Shown here in pieces: positions 1 through 9,553 of a stretch of DNA of 9,553 bases. The stretch's first letter is position 1; each line of letters begins with the position of its first letter. The notes under the pieces are model-generated. The model was given only the letters and a program-made list of their open reading frames with translations. It was not told the origin of the DNA and did not search any database. This stretch comes from Comamonadaceae bacterium. Its GTDB lineage: Bacteria; Pseudomonadota; Gammaproteobacteria; Burkholderiales; Burkholderiaceae. The stretch covers positions 1 to 9,553 of the forward strand of contig CANGSD010000027.1 of the NCBI GenBank assembly GCA_947455875.1, in the 5' to 3' direction. The position numbers were made by a program, and so were the translations under genes.

Positions 1-818
1 CCCGCGCTGGTGTCCAGCCACACGGCTTCCAGGTGCGGAAACGCCGCCTCGAAGTGCGCGCGTTCGTTGCCGATCTCCAGCACCAGCACGGCATGCTCGG
101 TCATGCGCGATGGAGCATCGCGCAGCAGAGGGCGGATGAAGTCCATGCCGTCCGCGCCGCCAGCCAGCGCCAGGGAGGGTTCGGCGCGGTATTCGGCGGG
201 CAGGGCGGCCATGCTGCTGGCGTTCACATAGGGTGGGTTGCACAGAATCAGGTCGTAGGGGCCGGGCAAGGCCGACAGACCGTCCGAGATGTGCAGGTGC
301 ACGCGATCGCGCAGTTGGTGGCGCTCGATGTTGATGCGAGCCACTTCGAGTGCGTCAGGCGAGAGGTCCGCGCCATCGACCCCCACCTCGGGCCAGGCCA
401 GAGCGGCGATCACCGCCAGGCTGCCATTGCCGGTGCACAGATCCAGCACGCGGTGGGTATGGGGGCCCAGCCAGGGGTCGATGCTCCCGTCGGCGAGCAA
501 TTCAGCGATGAAGGAGCGCGGCACGATGGCGCGCTCGTCGATGTAGAACGACACGCCTTGCAGCCAGGCCTCCTGCGTGAGGTAGGCGGCGGGCTTGCGG
601 GTGGTGACGCGTCGCGTGATCAGGTCGTTGACCGCGAGCTCTTGGTCGGCGGTGACGGCGCGCGCAGCCACCCCGTCCAGATCGTCCAGCGGCAGGCCCA
701 GGCGCCATAGCACCAACCAAGCGGCTTCGTCGTGGGCGTTGGTGGTGCCATGGCCGAAAGCGACGCCAGCGTCGGTGAGCTTGCGCGCGCCCGACGCGAT
801 CAGATCCAGAACGTTCAT
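1..818 (-). CDS. prmB: Ribosomal protein L3 N5-glutamine methyltransferase, C-terminus cut by window edge
   Basis: This SAM-dependent cytosolic enzyme methylates the side-chain amide of a conserved glutamine in ribosomal protein L3. The reading frame is open from the ATG at 818-816 to the left edge, giving 272 codons; the family is about 300 residues, so only a short C-terminal piece is missing. Visible motifs are a VPRSFI segment at residues 99-104, typical of PrmB; the SAM-binding motif I (VLDLCTGNGS, about 124-133); and the catalytic NPPY at 194-197 that marks amide methyltransferases of the HemK/PrmA/PrmB group. VPRSFI and the neighbouring dap genes favour PrmB over PrmC, which methylates release factors. 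The start lies 2 nt after the dapE stop, and a GGGG run (827-824) just ahead of that stop could serve as ribosome binding site, so translation is probably coupled to dapE. The left edge truncates the gene; no frameshift is seen. Confidence 0.93.
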   Translation of the reverse strand, partial: MNVLDLIASGARKLTDAGVAFGHGTTNAHDEAAWLVLWRLGLPLDDLDGVAARAVTADQELAVNDLITRRVTTRKPAAYLTQEAWLQGVSFYIDERAIVPRSFIAELLADGSIDPWLGPHTHRVLDLCTGNGSLAVIAALAWPEVGVDGADLSPDALEVARINIERHQLRDRVHLHISDGLSALPGPYDLILCNPPYVNASSMAALPAEYRAEPSLALAGGADGMDFIRPLLRDAPSRMTEHAVLVLEIGNERAHFEAAFPHLEAVWLDTSA

Positions 819-820
819 GC

Positions 821-1969
821 TCACCCCAGGGCGTTGAGCCGTTCGAGGGTGCGGCGGTAGATGTTTTTCAGCGGCTCGATGTCGGCCACGGCGACATGCT
901 CGTCGATCTTGTGGATGCTGGCATTGATCGGGCCGAACTCGATCACTTGCGGGCAGATGCGCGAGATGAAGCGGCCGTCGCTGGTGCCGCCGGTGGTGGA
1001 CAGCTCGGTGTGCACACCGGTCTCGGCTTCGATGGCCTGGCCGATGGCGTCGACCAACTCGCCCGGGGGCGTGATGAAAGGCTGGCCGCCCACCGTCCAC
1101 GTCAGGTGGTACTCGAGGTCGAAGCGCGCCAGGATGTCGGCCACCTGCTGCTGCAGTCCCTCGGCGGTGCATTCGGTGGAAAAGCGGAAATTGAAGTCGA
1201 CCACCACCTCGCCCGGGATCACATTGCCTGCGCCCGTACCGCCGTGGATGTTGCTGATTTGAAAGCTGGTGGGCTGAAAGTAGGCGTTGCCCTGATCCCA
1301 TTCGGTGGCGACCAGGCGCTCGAGCGCGGGCAAGGCCTGATGGATCGGGTTGCGCGCGAGCTGCGGGTAGGCAATGTGGCCCTGGATGCCCTTGAGCGTG
1401 AGCTTGCCGGTGAGACTGCCGCGACGGCCGTTCTTGATCATGTCGCCCAGACGATGGACCGAGGTGGGCTCGCCCACGATGCACCAGTCCAAACGCTCGC
1501 CACGGGCCTTGAGGGCCTCGCACACGATCACGGTGCCGTCGACGCTGGGGCCTTCTTCGTCGCTGGTGATCAACATCGCAATCGACAACGCAGGCTGAGG
1601 CGTGGCCGCCAGGAATTCCTCGACGGCCACCGTGAAGGCGGCGATGGAGGTTTTCATGTCGGCGGCGCCACGGCCATAGAGCTTGCCGTCTTGGTGGTGC
1701 GGCACAAAGGGATTGCTGTGCCACTGTTCGACCGGGCCGGTGGGCACGACGTCGGTGTGGCCGGCAAACACCACGGTGCGCGCGCCGCTGCCTGCGCGCT
1801 TGGCCCAGAGGTTGGTGACGCGAAAACTCTCGGGTCCGCTGGCCAGGGTCTCGCAGGCAAAGCCCAGGGGCGCCAGGCGTGCGGTCAGCAGGTCCTGGCA
1901 GCCCGCGTCGTCGGGCGTGATCGAGCGGCGCGCGATCAGTTGCTCGACGAGGTGGACGGTCTTGTTCAT
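821..1969 (-). CDS. dapE: Succinyl-diaminopimelate desuccinylase
   Basis: A dinuclear zinc peptidase-M20 family enzyme that hydrolyses N-succinyl-LL-diaminopimelate to succinate and LL-DAP, the precursor of lysine and of the peptidoglycan cross-link residue. The product is 382 residues, the usual length. The full metal and catalytic set is visible: GHTDVV at 70-75 (metal His71, catalytic-site Asp73), GRGAADM at 99-105 (bridging Asp104), SDEEG at 136-140 (general base Glu138, metal Glu139), GEPT at 166-169 (metal Glu167) and the late metal ligand His353 in NASIHK. Residues about 180-295 form the lid/dimerisation domain, with the familiar [14 protein letters not shown] stretch. The ATG start fits the family N-terminus (TxxLxEQLIARxSxTPDD). 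No strong Shine-Dalgarno is visible in the 32 nt after dapD, so the gene probably depends on ribosomes arriving from upstream. Confidence 0.97.
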   Translation of the reverse strand: MNKTVHLVEQLIARRSITPDDAGCQDLLTARLAPLGFACETLASGPESFRVTNLWAKRAGSGARTVVFAGHTDVVPTGPVEQWHSNPFVPHHQDGKLYGRGAADMKTSIAAFTVAVEEFLAATPQPALSIAMLITSDEEGPSVDGTVIVCEALKARGERLDWCIVGEPTSVHRLGDMIKNGRRGSLTGKLTLKGIQGHIAYPQLARNPIHQALPALERLVATEWDQGNAYFQPTSFQISNIHGGTGAGNVIPGEVVVDFNFRFSTECTAEGLQQQVADILARFDLEYHLTWTVGGQPFITPPGELVDAIGQAIEAETGVHTELSTTGGTSDGRFISRICPQVIEFGPINASIHKIDEHVAVADIEPLKNIYRRTLERLNALG

Positions 1970-2001
1970 GCGGGCCAGTGGAGGGAGCAGGACGGCGCGG
2001 G

Positions 2002-2826
2002 TCAGTCGCGCAGCAGGTCGTTCAGGCTGGTCTTGGCGCGTGTTTGCGCGTCCACGCGCTTGACGATGATGGCCGCATACAGGCTGTACTTGCCGCCGTC
2101 CTTGGGCAGGCTGCCCGAGATCACCACCGAGCCGGCCGGGACACGGCCATAGCTCACCTCGCCGGTGGCGCGATCGTAGATGGGAGTGCTCTGGCCGATG
2201 TAGACGCCCATGGAGATCACCGAGTTTTCTTCGACGATCACGCCTTCGACCACTTCGGAGCGCGCGCCGATGAAGCAGTTGTCTTCGATGATGGTGGGAT
2301 TGGCTTGCAGGGGTTCGAGCACGCCGCCCAGACCCACGCCACCCGACAGGTGCACGTTCTTGCCCACTTGCGCGCAGGAGCCGACGGTGGCCCAGGTGTC
2401 GACCATGGTGCCTTCGTCGACGTAGGCACCGATGTTCACGTAAGAGGGCATCAGGATCGCGCCCTTGGCAATGAAGCTGCCGCGACGGGCTACGGCCGGG
2501 GGCACCACGCGCACACCGGTGGCGGCCATTTCTTCGGGCGAGAGGTGGGCGAACTTGGTGCCGACCTTGTCGAAGAAGCCCAGGTCACCGGCCTTCATGA
2601 TGACGTTGTCTTTCAGGCGGAAGGACAGCAGCACCGCCTTCTTGATCCACTGGTGGACGGTCCACTGGCCCACGCCTTCGCGGGTGGCCACGCGCAGGAT
2701 GCCTTTGTTCAACTGCGAGATGACGTGCTCGACGGCCTCGCGGATCTCTTGGGGGGCGGCCTTGGGCGAGAGGGTGGTGCGCTGCTCCCAGGCGGCGTCG
2801 ATGATCTGTTGGAGTTGTTGGGTCAT
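2002..2826 (-). CDS. dapD: 2,3,4,5-tetrahydropyridine-2,6-dicarboxylate N-succinyltransferase
   Basis: This enzyme transfers succinyl from succinyl-CoA to tetrahydrodipicolinate, committing it to the succinylase branch of DAP/lysine synthesis; family members are cytosolic trimers. The product is 274 residues, the same length as E. coli DapD. An N-terminal helical domain (about 1-100) precedes a left-handed parallel beta-helix of hexapeptide repeats (about 105-240). The helix carries the family core [20 protein letters not shown] at 131-150 and GARSEVVEG at 187-195. Asp143 and Glu191 correspond, by remembered alignment, to the two acidic active-site residues of the M. bovis enzyme. An upstream in-frame ATG at 2883 would add 19 residues encoded inside dapC; I prefer the ATG at 2826-2824 because it gives the canonical [10 protein letters not shown] start and an ATGA overlap with the dapC stop. 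That overlap suggests termination-reinitiation coupling, since no clear Shine-Dalgarno is seen. Confidence 0.97.
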   Translation of the reverse strand: MTQQLQQIIDAAWEQRTTLSPKAAPQEIREAVEHVISQLNKGILRVATREGVGQWTVHQWIKKAVLLSFRLKDNVIMKAGDLGFFDKVGTKFAHLSPEEMAATGVRVVPPAVARRGSFIAKGAILMPSYVNIGAYVDEGTMVDTWATVGSCAQVGKNVHLSGGVGLGGVLEPLQANPTIIEDNCFIGARSEVVEGVIVEENSVISMGVYIGQSTPIYDRATGEVSYGRVPAGSVVISGSLPKDGGKYSLYAAIIVKRVDAQTRAKTSLNDLLRD

Positions 2827-4031
2827 GGGGTGGCTTTTCTGGATTGAACGAACTGGACGATGCGTTGGGCGGCCTCGAGGCACTCGGCGGTGTCGGCCAC
2901 GAGCGCCATGCGGATGCGCCCGGCGCCGGGATTGAGGCCCTGGCTTTCACGGGCGAGGTAGCTGCCCGGAAGAACCGTGACATTGTATTGAGCGAGCAAA
3001 TCCCTTGCGAAAGACTCGTCGCTGCCGGCCACGCCCGCCCAGAGATAAAAGCCCGCGTCGGGCAGGCGTACGTCCATCACGCTGGCGAGCAAAGGCGTGA
3101 CCTGCGCGAACTTCTGGCGATACAGGGCGCGGTTATCGACCACATGGGCCTCGTCGTTCCAGGCGGCGACGCTGGCCGCCTGCACCACCGGGCTCATGGC
3201 ACTGCCATGGTAGGTGCGATACAGCAGGAACTTTTGCAGGATGGCCGCGTCGCCCGCGACGAAACCCGAGCGCAGGCCCGGCACGTTGCTGCGTTTGGAC
3301 AGACTGGTGAAGGCCACCAGGCGCTCAAAGCCGGTGCGGCCCAGGCGGGCTGCTGCCTCCAGGCCGCCCAAGGGCGGTTCGTCGCGGAAATAGATCTCGC
3401 TGTAGCACTCGTCGGAGGCGATGGTGAAGCCGTAGCGGTCCGACAGCGCAAAGATCTTGGCCCATTCCTCCAGCGGCATCACCGCGCCCGTGGGGTTGCC
3501 CGGCGAGCAGACGTACACCAGCTGCGTGCGGGCCCAGACTTCGGGTGGCACGCGGTCCCAATCGACCGCGAAGTTGCGCGCCGGATCGCTGGGCGCGTAC
3601 CAGGGGGTGGCGCCGGCCAGCAGCGCCGCGCCCTCGTAGATTTGATAGAAGGGATTGGGGCAGACCACCACCGCTTCGCCAGCCGTGTCCCGGGTGGGGT
3701 CGATCACGGTCTGTGCAAACGCAAACAGCGCCTCGCGCGATCCGTTGACCGGCAAGACCTGGCGCGCAGGATCCAAGGTCAACCCATATCGCCGTTGCAG
3801 CCAGCCCGCGCAAGCCTCACGCAGGCGCGGCTCGCCGCCGGTGGCCGGATAGACCGCCAGGCCCGACTGGGCGCCCAGCATGGCGTCCTGAATAAAGGGT
3901 GGGGTGGGATGGCGGGGCTCGCCGATGCCCAGGCTGATCGGGCGGTGGGCGGCGCTGGGCGTCACGCCCGCAAAGAGGGCCCGCAGCCGCTCAAAGGGGT
4001 AGGGCTGCAGCTTGGCCAAGAGGGGATTCAT
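2823..4031 (-). CDS. dapC: Succinyldiaminopimelate transaminase (PLP-dependent)
   Basis: A class I/II fold-type I aminotransferase that converts N-succinyl-2-amino-6-ketopimelate to N-succinyl-LL-DAP using glutamate as amino donor. In E. coli this step is largely done by ArgD/SerC, whereas betaproteobacteria such as Bordetella carry a dedicated dapC beside dapD. At 402 residues the length is normal. Visible PLP-site features are SPGNPTG at 176-182 (Asn179), SDECY at 206-210 (Asp207), the Schiff-base lysine Lys246 in SLSKRS (243-248) followed by NVPGLRSGF (Arg254), and a C-terminal GRIRMAL with the carboxylate-binding arginine (Arg372 or Arg374). The sequence alone would fit a general aspartate-family aminotransferase; its position as first gene before dapD and dapE makes the DapC assignment strong. 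The ATG at 4031 gives the expected [19 protein letters not shown] start. It has no good Shine-Dalgarno and lies 7 nt from a -10-like box. Confidence 0.94.
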   Translation of the reverse strand: MNPLLAKLQPYPFERLRALFAGVTPSAAHRPISLGIGEPRHPTPPFIQDAMLGAQSGLAVYPATGGEPRLREACAGWLQRRYGLTLDPARQVLPVNGSREALFAFAQTVIDPTRDTAGEAVVVCPNPFYQIYEGAALLAGATPWYAPSDPARNFAVDWDRVPPEVWARTQLVYVCSPGNPTGAVMPLEEWAKIFALSDRYGFTIASDECYSEIYFRDEPPLGGLEAAARLGRTGFERLVAFTSLSKRSNVPGLRSGFVAGDAAILQKFLLYRTYHGSAMSPVVQAASVAAWNDEAHVVDNRALYRQKFAQVTPLLASVMDVRLPDAGFYLWAGVAGSDESFARDLLAQYNVTVLPGSYLARESQGLNPGAGRIRMALVADTAECLEAAQRIVQFVQSRKATP

Positions 4032-4038
4032 GGCCTGG

Positions 4039-4067
4039 ATTATCTGCGGGGCGGCTGCCCACTCCAG
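4039..4067 (-). promoter_or_regulatory. Candidate sigma-70 promoter for dapC, possibly giving a leaderless mRNA
   Basis: On the minus strand, GATAAT (4044-4039) matches the TATAAT -10 consensus at 5 of 6 positions. Seventeen bases upstream, CTGGAG (4067-4062) matches TTGACA at only 3 of 6. The -10 box ends 7 nt before the dapC ATG, so initiation would fall on or next to the A of the start codon. This would explain the missing Shine-Dalgarno. The weak -35 keeps confidence low. Confidence 0.35.
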
Positions 4068-4105
4068 GTGGGCGCGCGAAAACCACTACCTAAGTACCCA
4101 TCGCA

Positions 4106-4131
4106 CGGCGGGCCGCAGGCGGGGCCCACCG
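4106..4131. repeat. Imperfect GC-rich inverted repeat in the dapC/smc intergenic region
   Basis: CGGCGGGCC (4106-4114) pairs with GGCCCACCG (4123-4131) across an 8-nt loop: five contiguous G-C pairs, one C/A mismatch, then three more pairs. No T-tract follows on either strand, so an intrinsic terminator is unlikely. It could be a binding site for a dimeric regulator between the two divergent promoters, or a chance palindrome in GC-rich DNA. Confidence 0.4.
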
Positions 4132-4141
4132 GGCACGCAGG

Positions 4142-4147
4142 TATCAT
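4142..4147 (+). promoter_or_regulatory. Candidate -10 box for the smc-zipA-ligA string
   Basis: TATCAT matches the TATAAT consensus at 5 of 6 positions and lies 39 nt before the smc GTG, a reasonable place for a short leader. No acceptable -35 hexamer is found 16-18 bp upstream, where the sequence is G-rich (around GCGGGG). The box would need an activator or may be a chance match. Confidence 0.25.
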
Positions 4148-4186
4148 CCGCCCTTCCTTCCAGCGTCTGTTTCACGGGCAGCGATC

Positions 4187-7100
4187 GTGCGTCTCACTTC
4201 CATCAAGCTTTCCGGTTTCAAGTCGTTCGCTGAACCCACCAACTTCCTGCTGCCCGGCCAGCTGGTTGGCGTCGTCGGCCCCAACGGGTGCGGCAAGTCC
4301 AACATCATGGACGCGGTGCGCTGGGTGCTGGGCGAATCGCGCGCCTCCGAGCTGCGCGGCGAGTCCATGCAGGACGTGATCTTCAACGGCACGACCAGCC
4401 GCAAGGCCGCCTCGCGTTCCTCGGTCGAATTGGTGTTTGACAACGCCGACCACCGCGCCGGCGGCCAGTGGTCGCAGTTCACCGAGATCGCGGTCAAGCG
4501 CGTGCTCACGCGCGACGGCACCAGCAGCTACTACATCAACAACCAGCCCGTGCGCCGGCGCGACGTGCAAGACGTCTTCCTCGGCACCGGCCTGGGCCCG
4601 CGTGCCTACGCCATCATTGGCCAGGGCACGATCAGCCGCATCATCGAATCCAAGCCCGAGGAACTGCGCCTGTTCCTCGAGGAAGCCGCCGGCGTCTCCA
4701 AGTACAAGGAACGCCGCCGCGAGACCGAGAACCGGCTGTCGGACACCCGCGAGAACCTCACCCGCGTCGAAGACATCCTGCGCGAGCTCAATGCCAACCT
4801 CGAGAAGCTTGAGAAACAGGCCGAGGTGGCCGCGCGCTACAACACCTTGCAGTCCGAGGCCACCCTCAAGCAGCAGCAGCTGTGGTTCTTGAAGCGCGCC
4901 GAGGCCGAGACCGACCAGGTGCGCCTCAAGCAAGACGCTGACAAGGCAGTCAACGACCTCGAGTCGCGCGTGGCCGACCTGCGCCACGTCGAGAGCGAGC
5001 TCGAGACCATCCGCCAGGCCCATTACGCCGCGGGGGATCAGGTCAATCAGGCCCAGGGGGCACTGTATGAAGCCAGCGCCGAAGTGGGCCGCCTCGAGGC
5101 CGAGATCCGCTTCGTGGTCGAGGGCCGCCAGCGCGTCGAGCAGCGCCTGGGGCAGCTGAAAGAACAACTGGCCCAATGGGCGGCGCGCCGCGACGATGCC
5201 GCCGCCGAGATCGAGACCCTGGCCGGCCAGGGCGTGCAGGCCGAAGAACAAGCCGCCCTCTTGGCCGCCCAGGTCGAGGAACAAGCCACTCGCTTGCCCG
5301 AGCTCGAAGAAGCCTTGCGCCAGGCGCAGGCACGCGCCGGCGAACAGCGTGGCAGCGTGGCCCAGGTGCAGCAGCAGATTCAGGTGCTGGCCGCCGACCA
5401 ACGCAATATCGAAGAACAAAGCGGCCAGTTGAACCAGCGCCGCGAGCGTCTGCAGGCCGATCGCAATGCCCTGGCCGCGCCCGACGAGGCGCGCCTGGTG
5501 AACCTGCAGCAGCAGCTGGCCGCCGCCCAGGAAGCCGCTACGACGGCCGAGGGCCAGCTGCACGAGCTTCAGGAGCAGGTGCCGCAGCTCGATGACGACC
5601 GCAAGGCCAAGCAACAGGCCGTCAACGACCAGAGCGCACGCCAGTCCGATCTGTCGGCCCGCCTGGAGGCGCTCAAGGCCTTGCAAGAAAAAGTGCGTAC
5701 CGACGGCAAGCTGCGGCCTTGGCTGGCCAAGCACGGCCTGGACGGTCTGCAAGGCCTGTGGAGCCGTATTCACATTGAAACCGGGTGGGAAAACGCCCTT
5801 GAGGCGGCGCTGCGCGAACGCATGGGGTCGCTGGAGGTCTCGCGCCTGGAGATGGTGCGCGCCTTTGCGGCCGACGCGCCGCCGGCCAAGCTGTCCTTCT
5901 ACAGCCCGCCGCAGGCGGGTGCGCCTGAGTCCGCCAGCGCGCTGCCGCGTCTGTCCGATTTGCTGCGCCTGAACGACGCGGGCCAGAAGGCCTTGTTGTC
6001 GGACTGGCTGCATGGCTGCCTGACCGCCAAGACCTTTGAAGACGCCCTGGCTGCCCGCGACAAGCTCAAGCCCGGTGAAGTGATCTACACGCCACAGGGC
6101 CATGCCGTCACCGGCCACAGCGTGAGCTTTTACGCCCAGGACTCCGAGCAGGCCGGCCTGCTGGCCCGCCAACAGGAAATCGAAAACCTCGAGAAGCAAC
6201 TGCGCGCCCAGTCCTTGATCGCCGAAGAGGCTCGCTCGGCGCTGGTGCGCGCCGAGGCGGCCTACACCGATGCGTCGCAGCGTCTGGTGACAGTGCGCCG
6301 CGAGGCCAGCGAGACGCAGGCCCGCGCCCACGAGCTGCAGGTCGAGACCCTGCGCCTGACCCAACTGGCCGAACAGACCCGCGCCCGCAGCGAGCAGATC
6401 GCAGGCGATCTGGCCGAAGTCGATGCCCTGCTCGAAGAATTACAGGAGCGCCGCGTCACCGCCGAAGCGCGCTTCGAAGAACTGGACATGCAGCTGGCCG
6501 ACACGCAGGAGCGTCACGCCCAGCTCGATGAACGCGTGATCGAGGCCGAACGCAAGCTGTCCGAATCGCGCGAGCAGCAACGCACCCTGGAACGCCAAGC
6601 GCAAGAGGCGCAGTTTGCCCAGCGCGCACTGGACGCACGTCAGGGCGAGCTGCAACGCGCCATCGAGACCGCCGGCCAGCAGACCACCGCCTTGGTGGAC
6701 GAAGAAGCCCGCGCCCGCGAGGAGCTCTCGCGCCTGAGTGACGCTGCGGCCCAGGCGGGTCTGCAGGACGCTCTGGCCCTGAAGACCGAGCGCGAGACGG
6801 CCCTGGGCGCCAAGCGCAGCGAATACGACGACCTCACGAACAAGCTGCGCGCCAGCGACGAGCGCCGCCTGGGCTTTGAGCGCGAGCTCGAGCCGCTGCG
6901 TCAGCGCATCACCGACCTGCAGCTCAAAGAACAAGCCTCGCGCCTGGGCCTGGAGCAGTACACGCAGCTGCTGGCCGATGCCCAGGCCGACCTGGAAGCG
7001 GTGGCCCTCAGCATCGAAGACGGCAAGGTGCGCCTGACCGGCCTGCAAGGCGAGATCGATCGCCTGCACCGCGAGATCCAGTCGCTGGGCGCGGTCAACC

Positions 7101-7699
7101 TCGCGGCCCTGGACGAACTGGCCTCGGCGCGCGAGCGCAAGCAGTTCCTCGATGCGCAGTCGGCCGACCTGAACGAAGCCATCACCACGCTGGAAGACGC
7201 GATCCGCAAGATCGACGGCGAGACCCGCGAGCTTCTTGGTGGCACCTTCAAGGCCGTCAACGAACACTTCGGCCGCATGTTCCCCGAGCTGTTTGGCGGC
7301 GGCAATGCGCGCCTGGTCATGACCGGCGAGGAAATCCTGGACGCCGGCGTGCAGGTGATGGCCCAGCCCCCGGGCAAGAAGAACCAGACCATCCACCTGC
7401 TCTCAGGCGGGGAGAAGGCCCTCACGGCCATCGCGCTGGTGTTTGCCATCTTCCAGCTCAATCCCGCGCCTTTCTGCTTGCTCGACGAGGTGGACGCACC
7501 GCTGGACGACGCCAACACCGAGCGCTATGCCAAGCTGGTCACCACCATGAGCAAAGGCACGCAGTTCCTCTTCATCAGCCACAACAAGATCGCGATGGAG
7601 ATGGCCGAACAACTGATTGGCGTGACCATGCAGGAGCAGGGCGTGTCTCGCATCGTGGCCGTGGACATGGAGTCCGCCGTCTCGATGGCACAAGCCTGA
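4187..7699 (+). CDS. smc: Chromosome partition/condensation ATPase SMC
   Basis: SMC dimers, with the kleisin ScpA and partner ScpB (neither in this window), extrude and align DNA loops for chromosome segregation. At 1170 residues it is full length. The N-terminal head has Walker A GPNGCGKSN at 31-39, an arginine at 57 in the Arg-finger region, and the Q-loop glutamine Gln146 in AIIGQGTISR. Two long coiled-coil arms rich in Glu, Gln, Arg and Ala (about 165-500 and 655-1000) flank a hinge at about 505-650. The C-terminal head carries the signature LSGGE at 1072-1076, Walker B FCLLDEVD at 1096-1103 with catalytic Glu1101, D-loop APLDD, and switch His1132 in FISHNK. The start is GTG at 4187, chosen because MRLTSIKLSGFKSF is the canonical N-terminus; the upstream Shine-Dalgarno is weak. 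Betaproteobacteria use SMC, whereas enterobacteria use MukB. It heads a string with zipA and ligA. Confidence 0.98.
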   Translation: MRLTSIKLSGFKSFAEPTNFLLPGQLVGVVGPNGCGKSNIMDAVRWVLGESRASELRGESMQDVIFNGTTSRKAASRSSVELVFDNADHRAGGQWSQFTEIAVKRVLTRDGTSSYYINNQPVRRRDVQDVFLGTGLGPRAYAIIGQGTISRIIESKPEELRLFLEEAAGVSKYKERRRETENRLSDTRENLTRVEDILRELNANLEKLEKQAEVAARYNTLQSEATLKQQQLWFLKRAEAETDQVRLKQDADKAVNDLESRVADLRHVESELETIRQAHYAAGDQVNQAQGALYEASAEVGRLEAEIRFVVEGRQRVEQRLGQLKEQLAQWAARRDDAAAEIETLAGQGVQAEEQAALLAAQVEEQATRLPELEEALRQAQARAGEQRGSVAQVQQQIQVLAADQRNIEEQSGQLNQRRERLQADRNALAAPDEARLVNLQQQLAAAQEAATTAEGQLHELQEQVPQLDDDRKAKQQAVNDQSARQSDLSARLEALKALQEKVRTDGKLRPWLAKHGLDGLQGLWSRIHIETGWENALEAALRERMGSLEVSRLEMVRAFAADAPPAKLSFYSPPQAGAPESASALPRLSDLLRLNDAGQKALLSDWLHGCLTAKTFEDALAARDKLKPGEVIYTPQGHAVTGHSVSFYAQDSEQAGLLARQQEIENLEKQLRAQSLIAEEARSALVRAEAAYTDASQRLVTVRREASETQARAHELQVETLRLTQLAEQTRARSEQIAGDLAEVDALLEELQERRVTAEARFEELDMQLADTQERHAQLDERVIEAERKLSESREQQRTLERQAQEAQFAQRALDARQGELQRAIETAGQQTTALVDEEARAREELSRLSDAAAQAGLQDALALKTERETALGAKRSEYDDLTNKLRASDERRLGFERELEPLRQRITDLQLKEQASRLGLEQYTQLLADAQADLEAVALSIEDGKVRLTGLQGEIDRLHREIQSLGAVNLAALDELASARERKQFLDAQSADLNEAITTLEDAIRKIDGETRELLGGTFKAVNEHFGRMFPELFGGGNARLVMTGEEILDAGVQVMAQPPGKKNQTIHLLSGGEKALTAIALVFAIFQLNPAPFCLLDEVDAPLDDANTERYAKLVTTMSKGTQFLFISHNKIAMEMAEQLIGVTMQEQGVSRIVAVDMESAVSMAQA

Positions 7700-7716
7700 T
7701 CCCAAGACGGCCGGAC

Positions 7717-9553
<1,837 letters not shown>

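Larger units (their letters stand above)
4032..4186. promoter_or_regulatory. Divergent control region between dapC and smc
   Basis: These 155 bp separate the start codons of dapC (minus) and smc (plus) and must hold promoters for both gene strings, since both reading directions begin here. It is the only intergenic stretch longer than 40 bp in the window. Visible elements are a -10-like GATAAT on the minus strand near dapC, a -10-like TATCAT on the plus strand near smc, and an imperfect GC-rich inverted repeat in the middle. The AT-richest part is about 4079-4100. No riboswitch, tRNA or leader peptide was recognised, and the space leaves no room for a lysine riboswitch. That promoters lie here is inferred from gene layout; the exact boxes are uncertain. 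Confidence 0.7.

Noticed and set aside
896..2152. 418-codon open frame on the plus strand opposite dapE
   Set aside because: It is a mirror of dapE, whose full metal-ligand set proves the coding strand; the predicted protein has no family features.
1978..2847. 289-codon open frame on the plus strand opposite dapD
   Set aside because: It is a shadow of dapD; the His/Gly/Asp-rich product reflects reverse reading of hexapeptide-repeat codons.
2827..2883. Longer dapD start adding 19 residues
   Set aside because: The extension lies inside the dapC coding end, reads as an Arg/Pro-rich tail unlike the family N-terminus, and would destroy the ATGA coupling; the internal ATG gives exactly 274 residues.
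4106..4131. Intrinsic terminator at the intergenic inverted repeat
   Set aside because: No U-tract follows on either strand, and no gene ends here; both neighbouring genes start from this region.
2844..4379. 511-codon open frame on the plus strand opposite dapC and running into smc
   Set aside because: It is antisense to dapC with all its PLP motifs intact, its composition is low in information (Gly, Ala, Arg, His), and it would overlap the smc start.
4172..6364. 730-codon open frame antisense to smc on the minus strand
   Set aside because: Its translation is monotonous (Leu, Gly, Ala, Gln, Val-rich), has no recognisable domain, and lies exactly opposite a confidently identified smc. Heptad-rich GC-biased codons such as GAG, CTG and CGC rarely give stops on the reverse strand, which explains the length.
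6440..7396. 318-codon open frame on the minus strand opposite the second SMC coiled coil
   Set aside because: It has the same cause as the 730-codon antisense frame: coiled-coil codon composition leaves the reverse strand free of stops.

Overview
This is a GC-rich chromosomal window with a G/C bias at codon third positions. It is tightly packed with core housekeeping genes and has no mobile element, RNA gene, CRISPR array or defence locus that I can see. The protein sequences and gene order point to a betaproteobacterium, most likely Burkholderiales and probably near Comamonadaceae. The host carries a true SMC rather than MukB, a ZipA-type division protein, and the gene order dapC-dapD-dapE-prmB next to smc-zipA-ligA. 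The family placement rests on remembered resemblance and was not computed.

Layout: two gene strings diverge from a 155-bp control region at 4032-4186. Leftward (minus strand) run dapC, dapD, dapE and prmB; prmB runs off the left edge. Rightward (plus strand) run smc, zipA and ligA; ligA runs off the right edge. Spacing is very tight: dapC/dapD overlap by 4 nt (ATGA), dapD/dapE are 32 nt apart, dapE/prmB are 2 nt apart, smc/zipA are 17 nt apart, and zipA/ligA overlap by 4 nt (ATGA). Each string therefore looks like one transcription unit with translational coupling. No gene-free stretch exceeds 155 bp.

Function: the left string encodes three successive steps of the succinylase branch of diaminopimelate (DAP)/lysine synthesis. 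DapD succinylates tetrahydrodipicolinate, DapC transaminates the keto product, and DapE removes the succinyl group to give LL-DAP. It also carries prmB, the methyltransferase for a glutamine of ribosomal protein L3. The right string joins chromosome organisation (SMC), Z-ring anchoring to the membrane (ZipA) and DNA nick sealing (NAD-dependent LigA). The order smc-zipA-ligA is also known from Pseudomonas, and zipA-ligA adjacency from E. coli, so it is an old arrangement.

All diagnostic active-site motifs that should lie in the window are present, and no gene shows a frameshift or internal stop. I found no credible new system. The points worth a second look are modest: an unexplained central domain in ZipA, a possible leaderless promoter for dapC, an imperfect palindrome between the divergent genes, a divergent SMC hinge end, and an altered segment just before the LigA catalytic lysine.
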